Below, in pieces: positions 1 through 7,415 of a stretch of DNA of 64,000 bases. The stretch's first letter is position 1. Each line of letters opens with the position of its first letter. The DNA is taken from contig NZ_KK853997.1 in assembly GCF_000696185.1 (NCBI RefSeq), positions 454,533 to 518,532 on the forward strand, given 5' to 3'. Under the pieces are notes generated by a model. That model was not told the DNA's origin. It searched no databases and saw only the letters and a list, made by a program, of their open reading frames with translations. The stretch comes from Kitasatospora cheerisanensis KCTC 2395 (GTDB lineage: Bacteria; Actinomycetota; Actinomycetes; Streptomycetales; Streptomycetaceae). The translations under genes and the position numbers were made by a program.

Positions 1-1421
1 GGGCTGAGGTCGGCGTGGTCGCTGGTGCCGGTGTCGTGGAAGCAGTCGCCGACGGTCGCGGTGCCGACCGGATCGGTCGGGCTCGGGCTCGGCGTGGGCG
101 TGGGGGTCGGGGTCGGTGTCGGTGTCGGGGTCGGAGTTGGCGGGCGGGTGCTGGTGACGATCGGGTCGGGCTGCGGGATCCGGTAGGAACTGCCGGCCAG
201 ACGCGTCGGGTGAGTGCCCGTCAGCGGTTGGCTGTCAGCGGCCGAGCGGGCGCCGACCGGGTGGGAGTCGCCGTCGTAGCCCACCACCAGCACCAGGGCC
301 ACGACGGCGGCGAGACCGAGGAGCACCTTGCCGACCCGGGCGGCCACGCTGCCCGCGCCCGCGCCCGGCACGGTGACCGGACCGGCCGAGCCGCCCGAAC
401 CACTCGAACCACCCGAACCACCGGACCCTGAAGCGCTGTTGACCCGTGTCCGCGAGGCCCCCGCCCCGGCCGGAGGCTTCCGCTTCGACCCGCCGGACGC
501 CTTCGACCCGCCGGAGGCCTTCGATCCCTTGGCCGCCTTCACCCGGCCGGCCGCCGAGGCCAGTCGCTCGGCCCAGGCGGCGGGCGTCGGCCGGGCGGCC
601 GGGTCCGTTCCGAGCGAGCTGCGGGCCAGGTCGCCGAGGGCCGGGTCGATCGCCGCCAGGGCGGCCGGGTCGGTCGTGCTCTGGTCGCGGGCGAAGAGGC
701 GGACGGCGAGCAGCGCGAGCTTGTAGGTGTCGCTGTGCCGTGTCGCCCGTTCCTCGCCCGCGGGGACGTGCCAGTCCGGGGTCTCGACCTGCGGCAGCAC
801 CGTCGCGAGGTCGGTGCGGGCCGCGTCGCAGTCGATGAGGAAGCATTCGGGCTGCGGGGTGAGGGCGAAGAGCAGGTTCTTCGGGGAGAGGTCGCCGACG
901 GCGATGCCGAAGCGGTGCAGGCGGTCGAGGGTGGTGGCGAGGTCGGCGAGCAGCAGCAGCCGGTCCCGGTCGGTGACGGTCAGTCCGATGCCGGCGACGT
1001 AGGTGTCGTCGTTGAGGAGGTACTCGAGGGTGGCGAGCCTGGGCGGGCCCTGGTTGCCGGCTTTCAGGGTCCGGAGCGTGAAGCGGAAGCGGTCGGGGAC
1101 GGCCCGCATCAGGAATCCGCAGGTCCGTCCGCCGCGCCGGACCACGGCGGCCGGCCAGGCGGTCTTCTCGCACAGCCAGCGGCTCTGTTCGCCGGTCAGC
1201 CGTCCGGGCAGCGCGACGGCGGCGGCCAGCGCGGCGTCGTCCACCTGCGGCAGCACCGCGGGGGCGTACTCCTTGTAGACGACCTCCCAACCGCCGTCGG
1301 CCGCCGCCTCGTTGATGCGCTTGTTGCGCACCTGGTGGACCGTTCCCTGGCCGCCCCGGCCGAGTTCCGCGCCCAGGGTGAGGGTGGCGAACTCGACCGG
1401 GGCGGCCGGCCGGGAGCTCAC
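1..1421 (-). CDS. Membrane-anchored serine/threonine kinase-like protein of a TerY-P triad (3' end outside window)
   Basis: The frame is open from a GTG at 1421 to the window edge, so at least 473 residues and no stop is seen. The first ~280 residues look like a protein kinase fold: a glycine loop (GRGGQGTV), the VYKEY lysine strand, a catalytic-loop equivalent GDLSPKNLL and a metal loop LIDCD in place of DFG. The usual HRD is replaced by VGD, so activity is not certain. A Lys/Ser/Gly-rich linker, one membrane helix (about residues 359-382), a Pro/Thr-repeat stalk and an outside segment starting VGDCF follow. The GTG overlaps the stop of the upstream PP2C gene by four bases, so the two are translationally coupled. 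Kinase + PP2C + VWA is the known TerY-P phosphorylation triad. Confidence 0.82.
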   Translation of the reverse strand, partial: MSSRPAAPVEFATLTLGAELGRGGQGTVHQVRNKRINEAAADGGWEVVYKEYAPAVLPQVDDAALAAAVALPGRLTGEQSRWLCEKTAWPAAVVRRGGRTCGFLMRAVPDRFRFTLRTLKAGNQGPPRLATLEYLLNDDTYVAGIGLTVTDRDRLLLLADLATTLDRLHRFGIAVGDLSPKNLLFALTPQPECFLIDCDAARTDLATVLPQVETPDWHVPAGEERATRHSDTYKLALLAVRLFARDQSTTDPAALAAIDPALGDLARSSLGTDPAARPTPAAWAERLASAAGRVKAAKGSKASGGSKASGGSKRKPPAGAGASRTRVNSASGSGGSGGSSGSGGSAGPVTVPGAGAGSVAARVGKVLLGLAAVVALVLVVGYDGDSHPVGARSAADSQPLTGTHPTRLAGSSYRIPQPDPIVTSTRPPTPTPTPTPTPTPTPTPSPSPTDPVGTATVGDCFHDTGTSDHADLS

Positions 1422-2269
1422 CTGTGCCCCTCGGTGCGGGGCCAGATCGCCAGCAGGGTGCGGTCGTCGTCGAAGGTCTCCCGGGTGAAGTCCAGGACGT
1501 GGCCGAGCCACAGCGGGGGCGGCGGCACGGCGAGTTGACGGGCGAACAGCTCTCCGACCCGGCCGTCGCCCTCGCCGAGCGGGTCGCCGAAGCCGTCGGT
1601 GCCGACCAGCAGCGTCCACGGCTCGGTGAGCCGTCCGACGGCGGTCTCCGGCTGTGCGGGGACCAGCGGGAGCGGGGAGACCTCGTTGCTGACCAGCGGC
1701 TCGCCCGGGGCGGCCTTGCCGCCGAACAGCGGGTGGTAGCCGCCGCCGGCCCGGTCGAGGAGCCACGCCCCGGAGTCGCCGATCCGGAAGAGTTCGGCCT
1801 CCAGGGCGTCGCCCGCGGTGCGGACCGCGCCCGCCACCAGGGTGGTGGCGTACAGCCGGGCCACCTCGGCGGCCTGCGGCGCGGGGGCGCCGAGCCGCCA
1901 CCGCGCCAGTTCGCGCAGCCGTTCCGCGGCGAAGGCCGCGACGTCGGTGCTGTCGAGCCGCTCCGGGTTCCGGTCGAGCTGGTGCAGGATGCGTTCGACG
2001 GCGGCCCGGCAGGCCTCGACGGCGCCCTGGTGGGATTCGGCGGCGCTGGACACGCCGTCGGCGACCGCGAAGACGATGCTGCCGGTGGCCTCGTGCACGG
2101 CGGCGCGCGCCGCGTCCTGGCGCGGCTGCCGGTAGTAGCGGTGCTTGGCGCCGCGGACGGACGCGAAGCGCAGGGTGAGCCGGTCGGTGGACCAGCCCTC
2201 GCACTCGCTGTCGGGGAAGTCGAAGGCGTACTGGCTGGGCGGCCGGGCCTCGAAGTCCAGGCCCGGCAC
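1418..2269 (-). CDS. PP2C-family protein phosphatase of the TerY-P triad
   Basis: This 283-residue protein has PP2C-like motifs: a D-rich N-terminal strand leading to VFAVADGVSSA (metal-binding DG), LFRIGDSGAWL in the middle, LLVGTDGFGDP, and a C-terminal FDDDRTLLAIW resembling the DD(N/R) metal site. The predicted role is removing phosphate from proteins modified by the kinase encoded immediately downstream (4-base overlap). The only available start is GTG at 2269. In-frame codons upstream also look coding, and about 108 bases separate this gene from the VWA gene, so a non-standard upstream start is possible. The context is the middle gene of a VWA-PP2C-kinase operon. Confidence 0.82.
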   Translation of the reverse strand: MPGLDFEARPPSQYAFDFPDSECEGWSTDRLTLRFASVRGAKHRYYRQPRQDAARAAVHEATGSIVFAVADGVSSAAESHQGAVEACRAAVERILHQLDRNPERLDSTDVAAFAAERLRELARWRLGAPAPQAAEVARLYATTLVAGAVRTAGDALEAELFRIGDSGAWLLDRAGGGYHPLFGGKAAPGEPLVSNEVSPLPLVPAQPETAVGRLTEPWTLLVGTDGFGDPLGEGDGRVGELFARQLAVPPPPLWLGHVLDFTRETFDDDRTLLAIWPRTEGHR

Positions 2270-2377
2270 GTCGACGGTGATCCGCTGCCAGGGCGCCGGG
2301 TCCGGCCGGGTCGCCGGGGGCGGCCCGGCGGGCCTCGGGGCGGTGCGGGGCCGGGCCCGGCCCGGTCGTCCGGGGCG

Positions 2378-3061
2378 TCACCGGCCGACCTCGTCGATGG
2401 CCATGGTGAACTGGTCGGGCCGGTTGACGACCAGCTGCGGGTTGGCCGAGTTCAGGGCGTGGCCGGAGGCCACCAGGCTCATGGTGAGCGAGTGGAAGAA
2501 CTCCGAGATCGCCCGGCCGATGTCGGTGCCGGACTTGGCGAGGAAGGCGAACTCGGGCCGGGTCGCCACGTCGACCATGGTCTGCGCCCGGGCGTCGCCG
2601 AGGCCGCAGGCGATGATGTTCGGCGCGGTCGGCGTGCGGTCCCGGTCGGTCAGCTCCGCGTGCGGCGCGTGCCAGGACGAGCCGTCGGTGGGCTGGCCGT
2701 CGCTGAGCAGGAAGACCACCGGGCGGTGCACCCGGTAGCCCTCGCCGCGCAGCCACTTCACGTCGCCGGGGATCCGCTGCAGCAGGTCCTCGAAGACGGC
2801 CCGGTAGTTGGTCACCCCGCGGATCACCAGCCGGGGCACCGTGGTCTCGGTGCGCATGTCGGCCACCGCGAGCCGGACCTGGACGTCGTCGGAGAACCCG
2901 AGCACGGCCAGCCGGAGCTTCGCCGCGACCATCGGCTCCGCCCGCAGCCCCTCGCACAGCGACGCCACCCCGTCCCCCAGCTCCCGCTGGTACGGGGCCA
3001 TCGAGCCCGACTCGTCGGCCACCACGTAGGCCGGCAGCAGGACGCCCTTCGTCTCCGCCAT
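2378..3061 (-). CDS. VWA-domain protein (TerY-like)
   Basis: This 227-residue protein is a single von Willebrand A domain. It carries the MIDAS motif DESGSM near residue 15, a later conserved Thr in RGVTNYR, and the strand VFLLSDGQPTDG. This is the usual form of TerY-type proteins that accompany a PP2C phosphatase and a kinase. The ATG at 3061 is chosen over an upstream start in the same frame because a GAGG ribosome site lies just before it and upstream residues are Arg/Cys-rich and unlike coding sequence. It is the first gene of the leftward triad and shares a 213-bp divergent promoter region with the NACHT gene. Confidence 0.85.
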   Translation of the reverse strand: MAETKGVLLPAYVVADESGSMAPYQRELGDGVASLCEGLRAEPMVAAKLRLAVLGFSDDVQVRLAVADMRTETTVPRLVIRGVTNYRAVFEDLLQRIPGDVKWLRGEGYRVHRPVVFLLSDGQPTDGSSWHAPHAELTDRDRTPTAPNIIACGLGDARAQTMVDVATRPEFAFLAKSGTDIGRAISEFFHSLTMSLVASGHALNSANPQLVVNRPDQFTMAIDEVGR

Positions 3062-3205
3062 CGCAAACACCGCCTCTTCACAGTCACGTACGGGTGTCGC
3101 GGACGGGGCGGCCCGGGCCGCACGACACCGTGCGCAGGGGCCGCGGAACCGCCGTCCGCACCACCGATGCTGACGTTGCGTCAGGCAAAGGCACAGGTCA
3201 GAGCG

Positions 3206-3223
3206 CCGGTCATATGTGACCGG
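3206..3223. promoter_or_regulatory. Palindromic operator candidate between the VWA triad and the NACHT gene
   Basis: Perfect 7-base half-sites CCGGTCA and TGACCGG are separated by four bases (TATG). A TAGGCT -10-like hexamer lies at 3234-3239, so the palindrome sits about where a -35 region would be for the rightward gene. The NACHT protein starts with an Xre-type helix-turn-helix and is a reasonable candidate to bind here; that is inference. Confidence 0.5.
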
Positions 3224-3274
3224 TCGTGAACGGTAGGCTCGCCCCTGTTTCATTCCTCGGGGGAAGGACGGGTT

Positions 3275-5617
3275 GTGGCGGAAACGCTCGGATCGCTGGT
3301 GCGGCAGTTACGGAAGCAGGCCCGGCTGACGCAGTTCCAGCTCGCCGAGCGGGCCGGGCTCGGCGAGAGCACCGTCCGCCGGATCGAGACGGACCGGCCG
3401 TTCGACCACCGGCTGGGCACCATCAACCGGATCGCGGACGCGCTCGACGCGGGCCCCGAGGACCGCCGCCGGCTGAGCGAACTCGGCGGCGGCGGCACGG
3501 CCCCGGTCGCACCGGAGTCCCCGGCGCCGCCGGAACCGCCGCCGCCCCGGGACCACGGCCCGCTCGCCGACGCCGCCGAGGAGTTGGCCCGCGAGAGCCG
3601 GCGCCGCTGGCGCCGCGAGGAGGCCCAGCACCGGGTGCACCACCCGTTCGCGCTGCCGGTGCGCTGGCGGCAGCTGCCGGCGGGGGTGGCGGACCGGTCG
3701 GCGAACGCCCTGCGGCTGGCCCCCGGTGAGGCGGGCGCCGAACCGGACCTCGGCGGCGACCTGCGGCGGGTCGCCGAGGTCTACCGGCGCATCCCGTCCG
3801 GCCGGCTGGTGGTCCTCGGCCGGGCCGGGTCGGGCAAGTCGATCCTGGCGGTCCGCTTCGCGCTCGACCTGCTGGACGCCCGCACCCGCAACGACCGGGT
3901 GCCGGTGATCTTCAGCCTCGGCGCCTGGGATCCGACCACCGTGGCGCTGCGCGACTGGCTGATCGGCCGGCTGCTGCGCGACTACCCGCACCTGGCCCGC
4001 CGGGTCTCCGGCGCCAGGACGCTGGCCGCGGACCTGCTCGACGACGACCTCGTCCTCCCGGTCCTCGACGGTTTCGACGAACTCGCCGAGGGCCTGCGCG
4101 CCCCTGCCCTCGCCGAGCTGAACCGCTCCTCGCTGCCGCTCGTCCTCACCAGCCGGCACGCCGAGTTCACCGCCGCCGTGCGGACGGCCCACGCCCCGCT
4201 GGCCGCCGCCGTCGTCCTGGAACTGTGCGACCTCGACCTCGACGACCTGCGCGGCTACCTGCCCCGGACCGACCCGGCCTTCCCCGGGCCGGCCGGCCCC
4301 GACGAGCAGGGCGCGACCTGGGAGGCCGTCCTCGACCCGGCCCGGACGGCGCAGAGCGCCGGCCGCGCCAACCTCGCCGCGGCGCTGCGCACCCCGCTGA
4401 TGATCGCCCTCGCCCGCACCATGTACAGCGACCACCCCGAGCGCCGGCCGGACGAACTCCTGGACACCGCCCGCTTCCCCGACTCCGAGGCGATCGAGCA
4501 GCACCTGCTGGCCGGGTTCGTCCCCGCCGTCTACCGCCCGCGCCCCGCCGAGCGGCTCGACACCGTCCACCGCCGGAACGGCTCGTGGGACGCAGAGCGC
4601 GCCGAACGCTGGCTCGGCCACCTCGCCGACCACCTGACCCGGCTCGGCCGCGAACGGCAGGACCTCAGCTGGTGGGAGGTCGGCACCGGCATGAGCCGCC
4701 TCTCCCGCACCGTGATCATCGCCGTCCTGGCCGGCGTCGCCTTCGGCGTCACCACCGCGATCGGCAACATCCCGGTGGACCTGGTCGCCACCGCGCACGG
4801 CTTCCGGTTCGCGGTGGTCCGCGGCCTGCTGGTCGGCCTCCTGCACGGCCTCGCCGCCGGCTCGCTCTTCGGGTTCGTCTACTGGCACCTGTCCGCCCGG
4901 GCGGCCCTCAGACCCTCACCGGTCCGCATGCGGATCGGTCTCGGCACCCCGGTGACCCGCCGCAACGCCCGCACCCGGTTCCTGATCGGCCTGCTGGGCG
5001 GAGCGGTCGGCATGGCGCTGCTGATCCTGGTCGACGAAGGCGTGGTGGGTCCGCTCGGCCTCGCCGACGGGCAGGGCGCCGGACTCGTCGCCGGGCTGGT
5101 CTTCACGGTGCCGATCGCCCTCTCGATCGGGCTGGTCTTCGGCCTGATCGCGCTGTTCGAGGCCCCGGTCCGCACCGAGTCCGTGGTCAGCCCCGCCGAC
5201 CTGCTGGACATCGACCGCCGCAACATCGCCTACCACCTGCTCACCTGGGCGCTCGTCCTCGGCAGCGGCACCGGCCTGGTGAACGGCATCGTGTACGGGC
5301 CGCTGCGCGGCTTCGAGGTCGGCCTGGTCTTCGGGCTGGAGGGCGCGTTCGGCGCCGGGCTCGCCTACGGACTGAGCCTCACCGCCTGGGGCCAGTGGGT
5401 GGCGCTGGCCCGCATCTGGCTGCCGCTCACCGGGCAGCTGCCCTGGGCGCTGATCGCTTTCCTGGAGGACGCCCACCAGCGCGGCGTGCTCCGCCAGGTC
5501 GGCGCGGTCTACCAGTTCCGCCACGCCTGGATCCAGAGTCACCTGAGCCGCAGTCACCAGCAGCGCCGCGCCCGCGGACAGGGCCCGCGCGATCACTCGA
5601 CGGAAGGGGCACGATGA
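3275..5617 (+). CDS. HTH-NACHT NTPase with C-terminal multispan membrane domain
   Basis: This is a 780-residue, three-part protein. Residues 1-65 form an Xre/Cro helix-turn-helix (LTQFQLAERAGLGESTVRRIE). A Pro-rich linker follows. A NACHT/STAND NTPase has the P-loop GRAGSGKS near 182-189, Walker B LPVLDGFDEL near 260 and the sensor strand LVLTSRH. From about 478 to 745 there are roughly six to eight hydrophobic Gly/Ala/Val segments, then a soluble tail (VGAVYQFRHAWIQ) common in actinobacterial NACHT-membrane proteins. GTG is chosen with GGGAAGG seven bases upstream. STAND NTPases are signal-triggered switches, and some bacterial NACHT proteins are antiphage. The job here is not shown by sequence, but its place opposite a phosphorylation triad suggests a stress or defence sensor. 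Confidence 0.85.
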   Translation: MAETLGSLVRQLRKQARLTQFQLAERAGLGESTVRRIETDRPFDHRLGTINRIADALDAGPEDRRRLSELGGGGTAPVAPESPAPPEPPPPRDHGPLADAAEELARESRRRWRREEAQHRVHHPFALPVRWRQLPAGVADRSANALRLAPGEAGAEPDLGGDLRRVAEVYRRIPSGRLVVLGRAGSGKSILAVRFALDLLDARTRNDRVPVIFSLGAWDPTTVALRDWLIGRLLRDYPHLARRVSGARTLAADLLDDDLVLPVLDGFDELAEGLRAPALAELNRSSLPLVLTSRHAEFTAAVRTAHAPLAAAVVLELCDLDLDDLRGYLPRTDPAFPGPAGPDEQGATWEAVLDPARTAQSAGRANLAAALRTPLMIALARTMYSDHPERRPDELLDTARFPDSEAIEQHLLAGFVPAVYRPRPAERLDTVHRRNGSWDAERAERWLGHLADHLTRLGRERQDLSWWEVGTGMSRLSRTVIIAVLAGVAFGVTTAIGNIPVDLVATAHGFRFAVVRGLLVGLLHGLAAGSLFGFVYWHLSARAALRPSPVRMRIGLGTPVTRRNARTRFLIGLLGGAVGMALLILVDEGVVGPLGLADGQGAGLVAGLVFTVPIALSIGLVFGLIALFEAPVRTESVVSPADLLDIDRRNIAYHLLTWALVLGSGTGLVNGIVYGPLRGFEVGLVFGLEGAFGAGLAYGLSLTAWGQWVALARIWLPLTGQLPWALIAFLEDAHQRGVLRQVGAVYQFRHAWIQSHLSRSHQQRRARGQGPRDHSTEGAR

Positions 5618-6455
5618 GCGCCGGATCCTGGACGCACCGCGCGGCGGTCGCCGTCACCGCCACCGCCCTCGTCGGCGCCTCGCCACGGCCCCCGCGGCCG
5701 CCCGGCCCGCCGCCCCCACCCTGCACTACACCTGCGTCTTCCCGACCATCGGCGGACAGGCCATCACCGCCAGGATCTCCGCGGACATCCCGGCCACCCT
5801 GCCGGTCGGCGAGTCCAGCCCGGCCTTCGCGATCCAGGCGGCCGCCACCGTCGAGGCCTCCTTCACCCTCGGCCTGCGCTACGTCCTCGGCGTGCGCACC
5901 ATCGAAGGCTCGGTCGACGCCGACACCCGCATCTTCAGCCCGCAGGGCGAGACCGCCGTGCCCGTCCACCTCGCGATCACCCGCACCTCCGTTCCCGCCT
6001 CCGGGGCCTTCGAGATCCCCGCCACCGGCAACGCGCCCCGGCTGTCCTTCACCCGCCCCGGCGCAGGGCGCGTGACCGCCGACCGGTTCACCCTCCACCT
6101 GGTGCCCAAGGACGCCGACGGCAACCTGGCCGGTCCCGGCCGGGTCGACGTCCCCTGCACCCTGAACGGAGGCCAGGACAACACCGTCGCCCCCTTCGAG
6201 ATCACCCCGGCCAAGGCCGCTCCCACCCCGTCCGCCACCGCCTCCCACTCCGCCTCCGCCTCTGCCCCCGCCTCCGCGAGCCCGGCCACCACCCCGCCGG
6301 AATCGGACGCCCCCGCCGCCGCCACCTCACCGGCTCCCCCACCACCCTCATCCGCCCCCGCCGCGTCCGCGCCCGCCGCCCCGCCGGCACCGGCCGCCGG
6401 CATCCTCCTCCACCGCCGGTCCAAGCGCCGCGCCACGCCCGGCCCTTCAGCCTGA
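5614..6455 (+). pseudogene. Secreted DUF6801-like protein, frame broken near 5680-5700
   Basis: An ATG at 5614 overlaps the NACHT stop and encodes a signal-peptide start (WTHRAAVAVTATALVGA). The conserved body is in a different frame from about 5700: LHYTCVFPTIGGQ, then a beta-rich domain of about 150 residues, then a Pro/Ala/Ser tail ending in basic residues. Adding one base around GCCTCGCC (5682-5689) joins the two parts as one secreted protein of about 280 residues. The body resembles DUF6801, found in exported actinobacterial proteins of unknown function. Without the repair the next start in the body frame is at 5892, which would lose the signal peptide. Either a sequencing deletion or real inactivation is possible. 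Confidence 0.65.
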
Positions 6456-6638
6456 GCGGCGCACCGCGGCGCGGCGAACGCAGTGGTGCATTTTCGGGAA
6501 TCGGGGCCGGAGTTCGTCGACGATGCGGCGCGGACGAGCGGGTGCGGGTGGCATTCCGGTGCGGAATGGTGGCGGGAAGTGGCGGTTTCGCGTGACGGAT
6601 GCGGGCCGCGGACGACCTGGACTCAGGAGTGATCACCC

Positions 6639-7331
6639 ATGGCGGAACTGCTCTTCGTGCTGACCGGATCTCCCTACTGGACCCTCAAGGACGGCAGCCG
6701 GCACGCCACCGGTTACTGGGCGGAGGAGTTCGCGGCCCCGTACCGGGCCCTGACGGAGGCCGGGCACCGGGTGGTGGTGGCCACGCCGGGCGGCGTGGTT
6801 CCCACGGTCGACATGATGAGCCTGCGTCCGGAGATGGCGGGCGGTGCGCAGGGCGCGCTCGAACTGGAGGGTGTGATCCGCGCCGCGGAGGAGCTCCGGC
6901 GGCCGATCCGGCTGTCGGACGCCCGGGTGGAGGACTACGACGCCGTCTACTTCCCGGGCGGCCACGGCCCGATGGAGGACCTGTGGACCGACGCCGACGC
7001 GGGCCGGCTGCTGACCGCGGCCCTGGCTTCGGGGAAGCCGCTGGCGGTGGTCTGCCATGCGCCGGCCGCGCTGCTGGCGACCAGGGTGCGCGGGGTCTCC
7101 CCGTTCGCCGGTTACCGGGTCACCGGTTTCACCAATGACGAGGAGAATGCCGTCGGCCTGGCCTCCAAGGCCCGCTGGCTGCTGGAGGACGAACTGAAGG
7201 CCATGGGCGTGAAGTTCGAACGCGGTGAGATGTGGAAGCCGTACACGGTGGTGGACCGCAATCTGTACACGGGTCAGAATCCGGCCTCTTCCGGCGTCCT
7301 GGGGCAGGAGCTGCTCAAGGTGCTGAAGTAG
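6639..7331 (+). CDS. DJ-1/PfpI-family protein (Hsp31-like)
   Basis: This 230-residue protein has a class I glutamine-amidotransferase-like fold. The nucleophile elbow is AVVCHAPAAL, with Cys near residue 139. FPGGHGPMEDLW is the loop that carries the family's conserved Gly-His, and an acidic residue occurs in the N-terminal third. The length and the NDEENAVGL and VVDRNLYTGQNPASS segments fit the Hsp31/glyoxalase III subgroup, which detoxifies methylglyoxal or repairs glycated groups without cofactors. It is preceded by about 180 bases without a gene and followed by a strong terminator, so it is probably monocistronic. Confidence 0.9.
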   Translation: MAELLFVLTGSPYWTLKDGSRHATGYWAEEFAAPYRALTEAGHRVVVATPGGVVPTVDMMSLRPEMAGGAQGALELEGVIRAAEELRRPIRLSDARVEDYDAVYFPGGHGPMEDLWTDADAGRLLTAALASGKPLAVVCHAPAALLATRVRGVSPFAGYRVTGFTNDEENAVGLASKARWLLEDELKAMGVKFERGEMWKPYTVVDRNLYTGQNPASSGVLGQELLKVLK

Positions 7332-7350
7332 GCGCCGGCGCCACCACCCG

Positions 7351-7393
7351 AAGACCCGTCACCGCCCGTGAGCAACGGAGGGTGACGGGTCTT
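7351..7393. terminator. Bidirectional hairpin terminator
   Basis: A 13-bp perfect stem (AAGACCCGTCACC at 7351-7363 pairing with 7381-7393) encloses a 17-base loop. It lies between the convergent DJ-1 gene and the ABC permease gene and can serve both strands. Confidence 0.8.
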
Positions 7394-7415
7394 CATGTCG
7401 GGTGCGTGCCCGGGG

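Noticed and set aside
91..140. A short tandem repeat (GGTGTC/GGGGTC units).
   Set aside because: It is the Pro/Thr-repeat stalk of the kinase gene read on the other strand, not a CRISPR or independent repeat.
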